Source of the DNA: Algibacter luteus
GTDB lineage: Bacteria > Bacteroidota > Bacteroidia > Flavobacteriales > Flavobacteriaceae
Direction of reading: 5' to 3'
DNA: 64,000 nucleotides
Assembly: GCF_900141715.1 (NCBI RefSeq)
Contig: NZ_FQYK01000007.1
Span: 62,001 to 126,000 of the forward strand
Positions 53,801-60,627 of this stretch are shown one piece after another; positions within the stretch are counted from its first letter, which is position 1; every line of letters starts with the position of its first letter. The position numbers were made by a program, and so were the translations under genes. Under the pieces are notes generated by a model that made no database searches, was not told the origin of the DNA, and saw only the letters and a program-made list of their open reading frames with translations.

Positions 53801-54460
53801 TTATTCTAAAACAACCCGAATATTTTCAAGCTTTAAATTCCAATCATCATCACCTTTTTTATGGTCTTCAGCGAGTTTTAGGCCATTAAAATCTTGATAC
53901 TTCTCAAATGTATTGGCTAATGAAGGTTCTGCCTGATTCCCTTTTCTAAATACCCATTCTTTGATTACATAGTTGTCATCAAAATAAATATCATAAGCAT
54001 CGCCAGGTGTATATCCACCTTCGTTTGGATAGGTAAGCGTGATTTTTTGCATCAATGTTTTGTGCACTGGCGACTCTGCTTTTACAGGTTCTGAAATTTG
54101 AGCGCTTGTATCCCAAACCAACTGAAACGGGATAAGCAACCAGAATTTATCGTTTATAAAGGCTTTATCAACATTCATAGCAATACTATCCATTGCTTTT
54201 CTGTTAAAACTAACGGTGTCTTTAGCAGTGATTAGAGTTACTTCGTTTGTTTTTGGTTGCCATATCCAACTTCGTTTTTCGGCAAAAGTAAATGCAATTT
54301 CAGATACATGTTGCCAATGTTCAAAACCATGGGCGTTAGCGATTTTTTGCGCTGCAGTTGGTTCTTTATCGATAGGATTTAGGTCTTTTTTAGTTGATTG
54401 ATTCTGTTTGCAGCTAAAAGAAATTGCTAGAACTAAGATGAGGTAAATAAACTTTTTCAT
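53801..54460 (-). CDS. Lipoprotein of unknown function (DUF6503-like)
   Basis: 219 residues with a lipoprotein signal (MKKFIYLILVLAISFSC; C17). The rest is beta-rich, with QKIANAHGFEHWQHVSEIAFTF, SWIWQPKTNEVTLI, YPNEGGYTPGDAYDIYFDDNYVIKEWVFR. I think this is the DUF6503 family (beta-sheet lipid- or LolA-like fold), but the name is not certain. Probably on the periplasmic face of the outer or inner membrane; no substrate can be named. Confidence 0.72.
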   Translation of the reverse strand: MKKFIYLILVLAISFSCKQNQSTKKDLNPIDKEPTAAQKIANAHGFEHWQHVSEIAFTFAEKRSWIWQPKTNEVTLITAKDTVSFNRKAMDSIAMNVDKAFINDKFWLLIPFQLVWDTSAQISEPVKAESPVHKTLMQKITLTYPNEGGYTPGDAYDIYFDDNYVIKEWVFRKGNQAEPSLANTFEKYQDFNGLKLAEDHKKGDDDWNLKLENIRVVLE

Positions 54461-54536
54461 GTGTTTGTTGGAATGTTTAAAGCAGTATTATGCCGATATT
54501 TCCTAATTTAGGTTTTTGTAAAGATATAATTTGATA

Positions 54537-55337
54537 ATGGAATCTCACGATAAATATTTTGAAACCAACAAGCAAACTTGGAATGCTAAAGTAAAAGTGC
54601 ATGCCAAAAGCAATATGTACAATTTGGAAGCTTTTAAACAAGGGCAATCGTCTTTAATGTCTTATGAATTACAGGCTTTGGGCGATGTAAAAAATAAGTC
54701 GTTATTGCATTTACAATGTCATTTTGGGCAAGATACCTTAAGTTGGAGCAGGATGGGGGCAAGGTGCACTGGCGTTGATTTAAGCGATGAAGGCATAAAA
54801 TTAGCACAAACCTTAAATGCGGAACTTAACCTAGACGCAAATTTTGTGTGTTGTAATGTATTAGATACTTCAAAATATATTAAAGATACGTTTGATATAG
54901 TTTTTACCAGCTACGGTGTAATTGGTTGGTTACCCGATTTAAAACCTTGGGGTAAAATGATTGCAGATCGTTTGAAGCAAGGTGGTACTTTTTTTATGGC
55001 CGAATTTCACCCGATAGTTTGGATGTTTGATTATTTAGGAGATAAGCCTGTTATGAAATATGGTTACATGCAAGACGAGGTGATATATGAAGAATATGAA
55101 GGGACTTATGCTAATCAAGATTCAAAAGTGGTGAGTAAAGAGTACGGTTGGAATCATGGGTTAAGTGAAGTTATAAACGCCTTAACTGAAGCTGGATTGC
55201 ACATTGAATATTTAAAAGAACATGATGAAAGTCCTTATGATGTTTTGCCAAATTTGATTAAAACGGATTCAGGAATGTTTGTAACTGAAGATAAGTTGTA
55301 TCCTTTAATATTTACTTTGAAAGCTACTAAATTTTAG
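54537..55337 (+). CDS. Class I SAM-dependent methyltransferase
   Basis: 266 residues from the ATG at 54537, preferred over a TTG two codons upstream. The AdoMet motif is SLLHLQCHFGQDTLSWSRMGARCTGVDLSDEGIKLA with post-I acidic Asp, then FDIVFTSYGVIGWLPDLKPWGKMIADRLKQGGTFFMAEFHP. A family member of about this length from Bacteroidetes is common; the methyl acceptor is unknown. Its stop is followed 13 bp later by an attC-like hairpin site. Confidence 0.85.
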   Translation: MESHDKYFETNKQTWNAKVKVHAKSNMYNLEAFKQGQSSLMSYELQALGDVKNKSLLHLQCHFGQDTLSWSRMGARCTGVDLSDEGIKLAQTLNAELNLDANFVCCNVLDTSKYIKDTFDIVFTSYGVIGWLPDLKPWGKMIADRLKQGGTFFMAEFHPIVWMFDYLGDKPVMKYGYMQDEVIYEEYEGTYANQDSKVVSKEYGWNHGLSEVINALTEAGLHIEYLKEHDESPYDVLPNLIKTDSGMFVTEDKLYPLIFTLKATKF

Positions 55338-55349
55338 ATTTTAGTAGTT

Positions 55350-55485
55350 CGTTTAACGGTCTCGTATAACCATCAGTTACGGTTTTTAAGTTACTATTTT
55401 TCGGTTAAGCACTGACGCTCGCAATTCCGAGTGGATTCAGACATAGTCGAATCCGCCGTAATTGCGGTTATACATTGTTGGCAGC
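55350..55485 (+). repeat. attC-like palindromic site, left
   Basis: Starts CGTTTAACGGTC and ends CATTGTTGGCAGC, 136 bp. Outer arms GTATAACC ... GGTTATAC and TTACGG ... CCGTAA pair with each other. The GTTTAAC and GTTGGCA ends correspond to the R''/R' boxes expected of integron attC sites. It sits just after the methyltransferase stop. The 247 bp gap 55338-55584 otherwise holds a T-run after the site, which could also terminate transcription. Confidence 0.5.
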
Positions 55486-55584
55486 TGGCTTTTTTTATAC
55501 GGTAAATTCAATTTATTCCATTATTTTCTTTTTATTAAATAAGTCGGTCGAATTATTTTCAACTTTTGATGTTTAAATCCCTGC

Positions 55585-55773
55585 TTATTCCTGTATTTCA
55601 ACATTACGGGCGAGTGTTTTAAATCTTACTCCGTTTTCTTGAACAACCGTAATTGTCACATTACCACCTTTACTTTTGTTTATGTCTCTCACAACTCCTT
55701 TTTTTCCTTTGTGAGTTCCTCTCACTACGTGGCATTTAGCTCCATCTTTTATTTTTCCTGAATTATCCTCCAT
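55585..55773 (-). CDS. KOW-motif small protein
   Basis: 62 residues. A KOW RNA-binding motif is clear: KDGAKCHVVRGTHKGKKGVVRDINKS. The ATG at 55773 overlaps the stop of the TolB-like gene in TAATG, supporting translational coupling; four codons further upstream lie inside that gene and are rejected. KOW proteins bind ribosomal or RNA partners; coupling to a secreted lipoprotein gene is unusual. Confidence 0.8.
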   Translation of the reverse strand: MEDNSGKIKDGAKCHVVRGTHKGKKGVVRDINKSKGGNVTITVVQENGVRFKTLARNVEIQE

Positions 55774-56687
55774 TATTTTTTCCAAATCGGACTTTCATTC
55801 CGACCATCTGTATTCGTTAATTGAATTCGTTCTTTAGTTTCGATATTTATTTTCCAAATGTTATAATTCCCTTTGCTACCAGCTGCATAAACAAGCCATT
55901 TTCCATCTTTTGACCAATCAGGTGAATAACACTCAATTGAATCAGTCGTTAGATTGTATAAGTTTGTGCCATCACCGTCCATTATATACAAATCCCAATT
56001 GTCATTCTCATTACTACCATAAAAAGCAATTTGTTTACCATTAGGCGAGAATTTAGCGCCAGAATCGTATCCAGCTTTATTCGTAAGTCTTGTTAGGTTA
56101 CTGCCATTTGAATTTATTCTGAATATTTCTCCATTGGCTGCGTGAGATGTGTCTGAAGAATCTCGTAATTGTCTTGTAAAAATTATTTCTTTTCCGGATG
56201 GCGACCAGTTTGGACTTTCTTCGTAGGATTTATTTTGTGTTAATTGTTTAATATTCGAACCGTCTTTATTCATTAGATAGATGTTTTTGGAAAGGGAATC
56301 TCTATCACTCATAAATACAACCGTAGTTCCATCAGGCGAAAGCTCTGGAAGAACATCAGAAGATGGATGATTTGTAAGTCGCCTTAATTCAGTTCCGTCA
56401 GATTTGAGAGAATATATTTCTGCATTCCCATCTCTTTTAGAATAGAAATAAAGACTTTTTCCGTCATAGGACCAAGAAGGATTGAAGTCAAGAGAATCGT
56501 TTTTTGTCATGTTACGTAAATTCTTTCCATTTATATCCATTACATAAATTTCAGAATTGCCGTCTCTATTAGTTACAAATGCAATTTCTTGTTCGGATGA
56601 TTGTTCCTCATTACTTGGCTTTTCTTTTTTAGTTTCATTACAAGAGCTGAAAATTAAAAGAAAAATTAAAAATTTAATTGTATCCAT
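55773..56687 (-). CDS. TolB-like beta-propeller lipoprotein
   Basis: 304 residues from the ATG at 56687, which starts a lipoprotein signal (FLIFLLIFSSC; C16). Five or six TolB-type propeller blades follow, each with the PSWSYDGKSLYFYS / RDGNAEIYSLKSDGTELRRLT pattern. These blades are PD40-like (DPP/TolB family) and bind proteins or peptides outside the cytoplasm. It lies within the unit bounded by two attC-like sites and drives the KOW gene. Confidence 0.88.
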   Translation of the reverse strand: MDTIKFLIFLLIFSSCNETKKEKPSNEEQSSEQEIAFVTNRDGNSEIYVMDINGKNLRNMTKNDSLDFNPSWSYDGKSLYFYSKRDGNAEIYSLKSDGTELRRLTNHPSSDVLPELSPDGTTVVFMSDRDSLSKNIYLMNKDGSNIKQLTQNKSYEESPNWSPSGKEIIFTRQLRDSSDTSHAANGEIFRINSNGSNLTRLTNKAGYDSGAKFSPNGKQIAFYGSNENDNWDLYIMDGDGTNLYNLTTDSIECYSPDWSKDGKWLVYAAGSKGNYNIWKINIETKERIQLTNTDGRNESPIWKK

Positions 56688-56702
56688 AAGTTTGTTTTGC
56701 TT

Positions 56703-56758
56703 GCTGCCAACTAAGGCGGATATCAAACGTTTAAATGTTTTATATCCGACGTTAAACG
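56703..56758 (-). repeat. attC-like palindromic site, right (inverted)
   Basis: On the minus strand begins CGTTTAACGTCGGATATA and ends TTAGTTGGCAGC, 56 bp. The inner hairpin is CGGATAT ... ATATCCG. The same CGTTTAACG and GTTGGCAGC boxes bound the left site at 55350-55485, in opposite orientation. It lies 48 bp past the msrA stop. Confidence 0.5.
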
Positions 56759-56805
56759 AAGTTAGCCAATTTTTCTGACAAAGTCAAGCCTTTAACCAAG
56801 AGTTC

Positions 56806-57465
56806 TTAGTGACTCTCTTTTAGGAATTGTTTTGGAAAATTAGCCTTAAAACGATTTAACCTTGGAATAGAAACATTTTGGATATAGGGATGATTTGGAT
56901 TTCGTTTTTCGTAATCTTGATGATAATCTTCGGCAACCCAGAATTTTTGAAAAGGATAGACTTCGGCTGCAATTGTAGCATTAATTTTTTTAGCCAAAGC
57001 AGCTTTTTTTTCTAAAATGATTTGTTTTTGGGCCTCGTTTTGGTAAAATAGTATTGAACGGTATTGCGATCCGCGGTCGTTACCTTGTCCGTTTACTTGA
57101 GTGACGTTTTGTGATGCAAAATACACATCTACTAGCGTTTCAAAACTCACAACATTAGGGTCGTAAATAATTTCTACCGCTTCGGCGTGTCCTGTTCTGC
57201 CTGTGTTACTGGCTTCGTAAGTTGGGTTTTTGGTATATCCGCCAGAATACCCTGAAATAGATTCTTCAACACCAATTACACTTTCATAAATGGCCTCTAC
57301 ACACCAAAAGCATCCGCTTGCGAAATAGGCTTTGGCTTTTCCGTTTTCAATGGGAACTTCAATAGGAATTGCGTTTATAACGGCTTCTTGTTCTTTTTTT
57401 GATTGTGCGGTATTTTGGCAACTAAACAAAAGGGCAAGTGCTAATACAGGTAGAATTCGATTCAT
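56806..57465 (-). CDS. msrA: Peptide methionine (S)-S-oxide reductase MsrA, lipoprotein
   Basis: 219 residues with a lipoprotein signal (lipobox LLFSC; C16), so it acts on oxidised envelope proteins. The catalytic motif GCFWCVEAIY (C52, with C55) and the SGYSGGYTKNPTYE, GHAEAVEI, RGSQYRSILFY and DYHQDYE stretches are typical. It reduces methionine-S-sulfoxide using a thioredoxin-like donor outside the cytoplasm. Its C-terminal Cys for recycling is not evident. Its stop is followed by an inverted attC-like site. Confidence 0.95.
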   Translation of the reverse strand: MNRILPVLALALLFSCQNTAQSKKEQEAVINAIPIEVPIENGKAKAYFASGCFWCVEAIYESVIGVEESISGYSGGYTKNPTYEASNTGRTGHAEAVEIIYDPNVVSFETLVDVYFASQNVTQVNGQGNDRGSQYRSILFYQNEAQKQIILEKKAALAKKINATIAAEVYPFQKFWVAEDYHQDYEKRNPNHPYIQNVSIPRLNRFKANFPKQFLKESH

Positions 57466-57596
57466 AGCTTTTAATTTTTCTTTTGTTAGACGTATAAAAG
57501 TACGAAACCTTATCTGGTTTGTGTTAATGTTGTTTTAAAATTGTTTTGTGTTGGTGTGTGCAAGCCGTAATCTAAGGCACGTTGTTGGCAAGCAAG

Positions 57597-57642
57597 TCCG
57601 ACCCTTGTGGTAACCTGCCTGCCGGCAGGCAGGCGCCCAAAA
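57597..57642 (-). repeat. Dispersed flavobacterial repeat, copy E (partial)
   Basis: GTCCGACCCTTGTGGTAACC, then CTGCCTGCCGGCAGGCAGG (a perfect palindrome around 57616-57632) and CGCCCAA. It is nearly the inverse of the left half of copy A. A GTTGTTGGCA just before it (57581-57590) resembles the end of the attC-like sites. Confidence 0.7.
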
Positions 57643-57652
57643 TATAAGGCAT

Positions 57653-57683
57653 AAAAAAAGCCTCCAGTTTTCTGAAGGCTTTG
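57653..57683 (-). terminator. Terminator of the Nif3/coiled-coil gene pair
   Basis: AAAGCCTCCAG-TTTT-CTGAAGGCTTT stem with one mismatch, with flanking A- and T-runs, past the stop at 57704. Confidence 0.8.
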
Positions 57684-57703
57684 TTATTCCATTTAAAAAT
57701 GGA

Positions 57704-58483
57704 TTATAGTTTTGCAAACAATTTTTGCATTTTTTCTTTTTGCTCTTCGGCTAAAGCCGCATCAACTAAAATACGTCCACTATGCTCGTCGGTAATTACT
57801 TTTTTGCGTGACGCAATTTCTACTTGAACTTGTGGTGGAATAGTAAAGAAAGAACCCCCAGAAGCACCTCTTTCTATTGGTACGACTGCTAATCCATTTT
57901 TTACATTGGTTCTAATTCTGGTGTAAGCTGCTACTAAACGCTCGTCGATTTGTTTTTTGTACTCTTCAGACTTGCTTATTAAAGCTTGTTCTTCTTTTTC
58001 AGTTTCAGCTAAAATAGCATCCAACTCACCTTTTTTATGTTTTAAGTGATTTTCGCGCTCTTTTAAACGCTCTTTAGTTTCAGCTATCACTTCTTTTTTC
58101 TGCTCTATTTGAACTTTAAATTCTTTAATGTGCTTTTCGGCTAACTCAATTTCTAATTCTTGAAATTCAATTTCTTTAGTTAACGAGTTGTATTCTCTGT
58201 TATTTCTAACATTTTTTTGTTGCTCACTGTACTTTTTCATTAAAGCTTTAGACTCTTCAATTAAATTTTTCTTTCCAGCAATATCGTTATCAATAACCTC
58301 TAAATTAGATACAAGTTTTTCCAATCTGATGTTTAATCCAGCAACTTCATCTTCTAAATCACGAACTTCTAATGGAAGTTCTCCACGAACATTTCTAATT
58401 TCATCTATACGAGAATCGATGAGTTGTAAATCGTATAAAGCTCTTAAACGCTCTTCAACAGTAACTTCTTTCTTTTTAGCCAT
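57704..58483 (-). CDS. Coiled-coil protein of the C4 zinc-ribbon family, zinc ligands lost
   Basis: 259 residues. A long coiled coil (about 10-185) carrying Glu/Lys heptads precedes a C-terminal segment homologous to the zinc ribbon (GASGGSFFTIPPQVQVEIAS and DEHSGRILVD). In the family this ribbon uses two CxxC pairs; here all four positions are non-Cys (S208, S211, D232, S235) so zinc is not bound. It follows the Nif3 gene by 3 bp and is thought to act with it or in a DNA/nucleotide-related task; the function is not established. Confidence 0.88.
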   Translation of the reverse strand: MAKKKEVTVEERLRALYDLQLIDSRIDEIRNVRGELPLEVRDLEDEVAGLNIRLEKLVSNLEVIDNDIAGKKNLIEESKALMKKYSEQQKNVRNNREYNSLTKEIEFQELEIELAEKHIKEFKVQIEQKKEVIAETKERLKERENHLKHKKGELDAILAETEKEEQALISKSEEYKKQIDERLVAAYTRIRTNVKNGLAVVPIERGASGGSFFTIPPQVQVEIASRKKVITDEHSGRILVDAALAEEQKEKMQKLFAKL

Positions 58484-58486
58484 ACT

Positions 58487-59581
58487 TTAAAAATACTTAA
58501 CGGGATTTGTATTTGTCTTTGATAAAATGATTGCAAAATTAGTAATTTTTTTTGTAAGATATGCTACTAAAAGATTTTTTGTGAATTGTTCACTTTCATA
58601 ATGCCCAATATCGGCTAAAAGGATGTTGTTTTCAGCGGTAAAAAAGTCGTGATATTTTAAATCGGCTGTCACAAAAGCATCAGCATCATTAGCTTTAGCG
58701 GCATTTATGGCAAAACTTCCTGAACCGCCCAAAACGGCAACTTTTTTTATTTTTTTATTTAAAAATATGGTGTGCCTAATGCAACCGGTGTTCATTTTTG
58801 TTTTTAAGTGGTTTAGAAAACTGGCTTCGTCCATAGATTTTTCAAATTCTCCAATCATGCCCATGCCAATATTTTGATTTTTGTTTTCAATCGTGGTGAC
58901 CTCATAAGCTACTTCTTCGTAAGAATGGGTTTTAAAAAGCGTTGACAGAATTTGTGATTCTAAATGTTTGGCATAAGTAACGGTTATTTTAGTTTCGTTT
59001 TCCGTATGCGTTTCGCCTTTTATCCCAAGAGTAGGATTGGAGTTTTCGTTGCCTTTATAAGTGCCGTAGCCTTCAACATTAAAACTACAATCTGAATAGT
59101 TGCCAATATGACCTGCGCCTTCTTTAAATAAAGCTGTTCTTAGTTGTTCTGCTTCTTTTTTTGGAACATAAGTGGTTAGCTTTTTTATAGTTTCGCTTTG
59201 TGGAATTAAAATGCGTTTGTTAATTAATCCTAATTGATTACAAATCATATCGTTTACACCTTGCAGCGCATTATCAAGTGCTGTATGGATGCTGAAAATA
59301 GCAATATCATGTTTTATGGCTTTGATTATAACACGCTCTACATAATTTTTACCGGTAAGCTTTTTCAAACCTTTAAAAATAATAGGGTGGAAGCTCACAA
59401 TAAGATTACAGTTTTCTTGAATGGCTTCCTCTACAACCGTTTCAAGCGTATCAAGTGTAACTAAAATTCCTGTAACTTTTTGTGTTTTATCACCTACTAA
59501 AAGCCCCACATTATCAAAATCTTCAGCGTAAGCTAACGGCGCAAGGTCTTCTAAATGATTTATAACGTCTTGTACAATCAT
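58487..59581 (-). CDS. Nif3-like dinuclear metal-centre protein
   Basis: 364 residues, the longer form with a central inserted domain (YVPKKEAEQLRTALF..., PII/CutA-like), as in YqfO. The metal ligands are FHPIIFKGLKKLTG, SIHTALDNALQG and the C-terminal ADIGHYESEQF. It forms a hexamer and binds two metal ions; sometimes labelled GTP cyclohydrolase I type 2, though that activity is doubtful for this group. It forms a conserved pair with the coiled-coil gene. Confidence 0.92.
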   Translation of the reverse strand: MIVQDVINHLEDLAPLAYAEDFDNVGLLVGDKTQKVTGILVTLDTLETVVEEAIQENCNLIVSFHPIIFKGLKKLTGKNYVERVIIKAIKHDIAIFSIHTALDNALQGVNDMICNQLGLINKRILIPQSETIKKLTTYVPKKEAEQLRTALFKEGAGHIGNYSDCSFNVEGYGTYKGNENSNPTLGIKGETHTENETKITVTYAKHLESQILSTLFKTHSYEEVAYEVTTIENKNQNIGMGMIGEFEKSMDEASFLNHLKTKMNTGCIRHTIFLNKKIKKVAVLGGSGSFAINAAKANDADAFVTADLKYHDFFTAENNILLADIGHYESEQFTKNLLVAYLTKKITNFAIILSKTNTNPVKYF

Positions 59582-59600
59582 ATTTATTTGTGTTTAAATT

Positions 59601-59608
59601 CAAAGATA
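59601..59608 (-). promoter_or_regulatory. -7 element for the Nif3 operon
   Basis: TATCTTTG on the minus strand, 19 bp before the Nif3 start. It shares the 47 bp gap with lpxK, for which TACATTCG (59616-59623, one mismatch to TAnnTTTG) is the only candidate. Confidence 0.5.
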
Positions 59609-59628
59609 AAATAATTACATTCGCTTAA

Positions 59629-60627
59629 ATGAAGTTAATAAGAAAAATATTATTCCCAATAGTTCCAATTTATTATTTGGTAACTTGGTTAAGAAATAAG
59701 TTGTACGATTTAGGTATTAAGAAATCGACAACTTATGATTTACCAGTGATTTGTGTTGGTAATTTAAGCGTTGGTGGTACAGGCAAAACACCTATGATTG
59801 AATATTTAATTAACTTATTAAAAGCCGATTATAAAGTAGCAACGCTGAATAGAGGTTATAAACGAAAAACGAAAGGTTTCCAGTTGGCTAATGAAAATTC
59901 AACTGCTGAAACTATTGGAGATGAACCGTTTCAATTTTACACAAAATTTAAAAAAGAAGTTTCTGTAGCTGTTGATTCTAATAGGCGAAACGGAATTGAG
60001 AATTTAAAAAAAGTCAATCCTGATGTTATTTTATTAGACGACGCGTTTCAACATAGAAAAGTAAAAGCGGGATTTAATATTTTATTAACCACTTTTGATA
60101 ATCCATATTTTGAAGATATTTTGCTGCCTACAGGCGATTTAAGAGAGCCAAGAAGTAGTGCAAAACGAGCCGATATTATAGTGGTAACTAAATGTCCTGA
60201 AGCTATTAATGAAAAAGAAAAAGCGAATTTTATAAAGCGAATAAATCCTAATAGGCATCAACATGTTCTTTTTAGTACGGTTGTGTATGCTGATACTTTG
60301 TTTTCTACTAAAAGCACAATGCAACTTAATAAGATAGCCTCTTTTACATTGGTTACAGGCATTGCTAATGCGCAACCATTAGTTGACTTTTTACATTCTA
60401 AACAATTAAGTTTTGAACATTTAAATTTTAAAGATCATCATGATTTTTCTGCTGAAGATATTGCTGCTTTAGAAAAAAAGGAGCTCATTATTACAACTGA
60501 AAAGGATTTTGTGAGATTGAATCCATATAACGTATTAAAAGATAAACTTTATTATCTACCAATTTCGGTTAATATAAACAGTGCAACTGCACTCAATAAA
60601 CTTGTTAAAGATTTTGTTAAGCGCTAG
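59629..60627 (+). CDS. lpxK: Tetraacyldisaccharide 4'-kinase
   Basis: 332 residues. The P-loop is GNLSVGGTGKTPMIEYL (near 45-58) and LDDAFQHRKVKAGFNILL, DLREPRSSAKRADIIVVTKCP and TTEKDFVRL are family marks. It phosphorylates the 4' position of the lipid A disaccharide at the cytoplasmic face of the inner membrane. Start ATG at 59629 lies only about 5 bp past a weak -7 candidate. Its TAG overlaps the stop codon of the convergent hybrid kinase by 11 bp. Confidence 0.95.
   Translation: MKLIRKILFPIVPIYYLVTWLRNKLYDLGIKKSTTYDLPVICVGNLSVGGTGKTPMIEYLINLLKADYKVATLNRGYKRKTKGFQLANENSTAETIGDEPFQFYTKFKKEVSVAVDSNRRNGIENLKKVNPDVILLDDAFQHRKVKAGFNILLTTFDNPYFEDILLPTGDLREPRSSAKRADIIVVTKCPEAINEKEKANFIKRINPNRHQHVLFSTVVYADTLFSTKSTMQLNKIASFTLVTGIANAQPLVDFLHSKQLSFEHLNFKDHHDFSAEDIAALEKKELIITTEKDFVRLNPYNVLKDKLYYLPISVNINSATALNKLVKDFVKR

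Noticed and set aside
57535-57717. Open frame of 60 codons overlapping the end of the coiled-coil gene
   Set aside because: It runs through the dispersed repeat copy E and a palindrome; the translation is repeat-derived (CRQAGYHKGR-type) and has no start context, so it is not a gene.
58487-59581. Nif3-like gene as an authentic GTP cyclohydrolase
   Set aside because: The family shares a fold and metal centre with sequences so labelled, but the reaction is not established for this group, so no such reaction is claimed.
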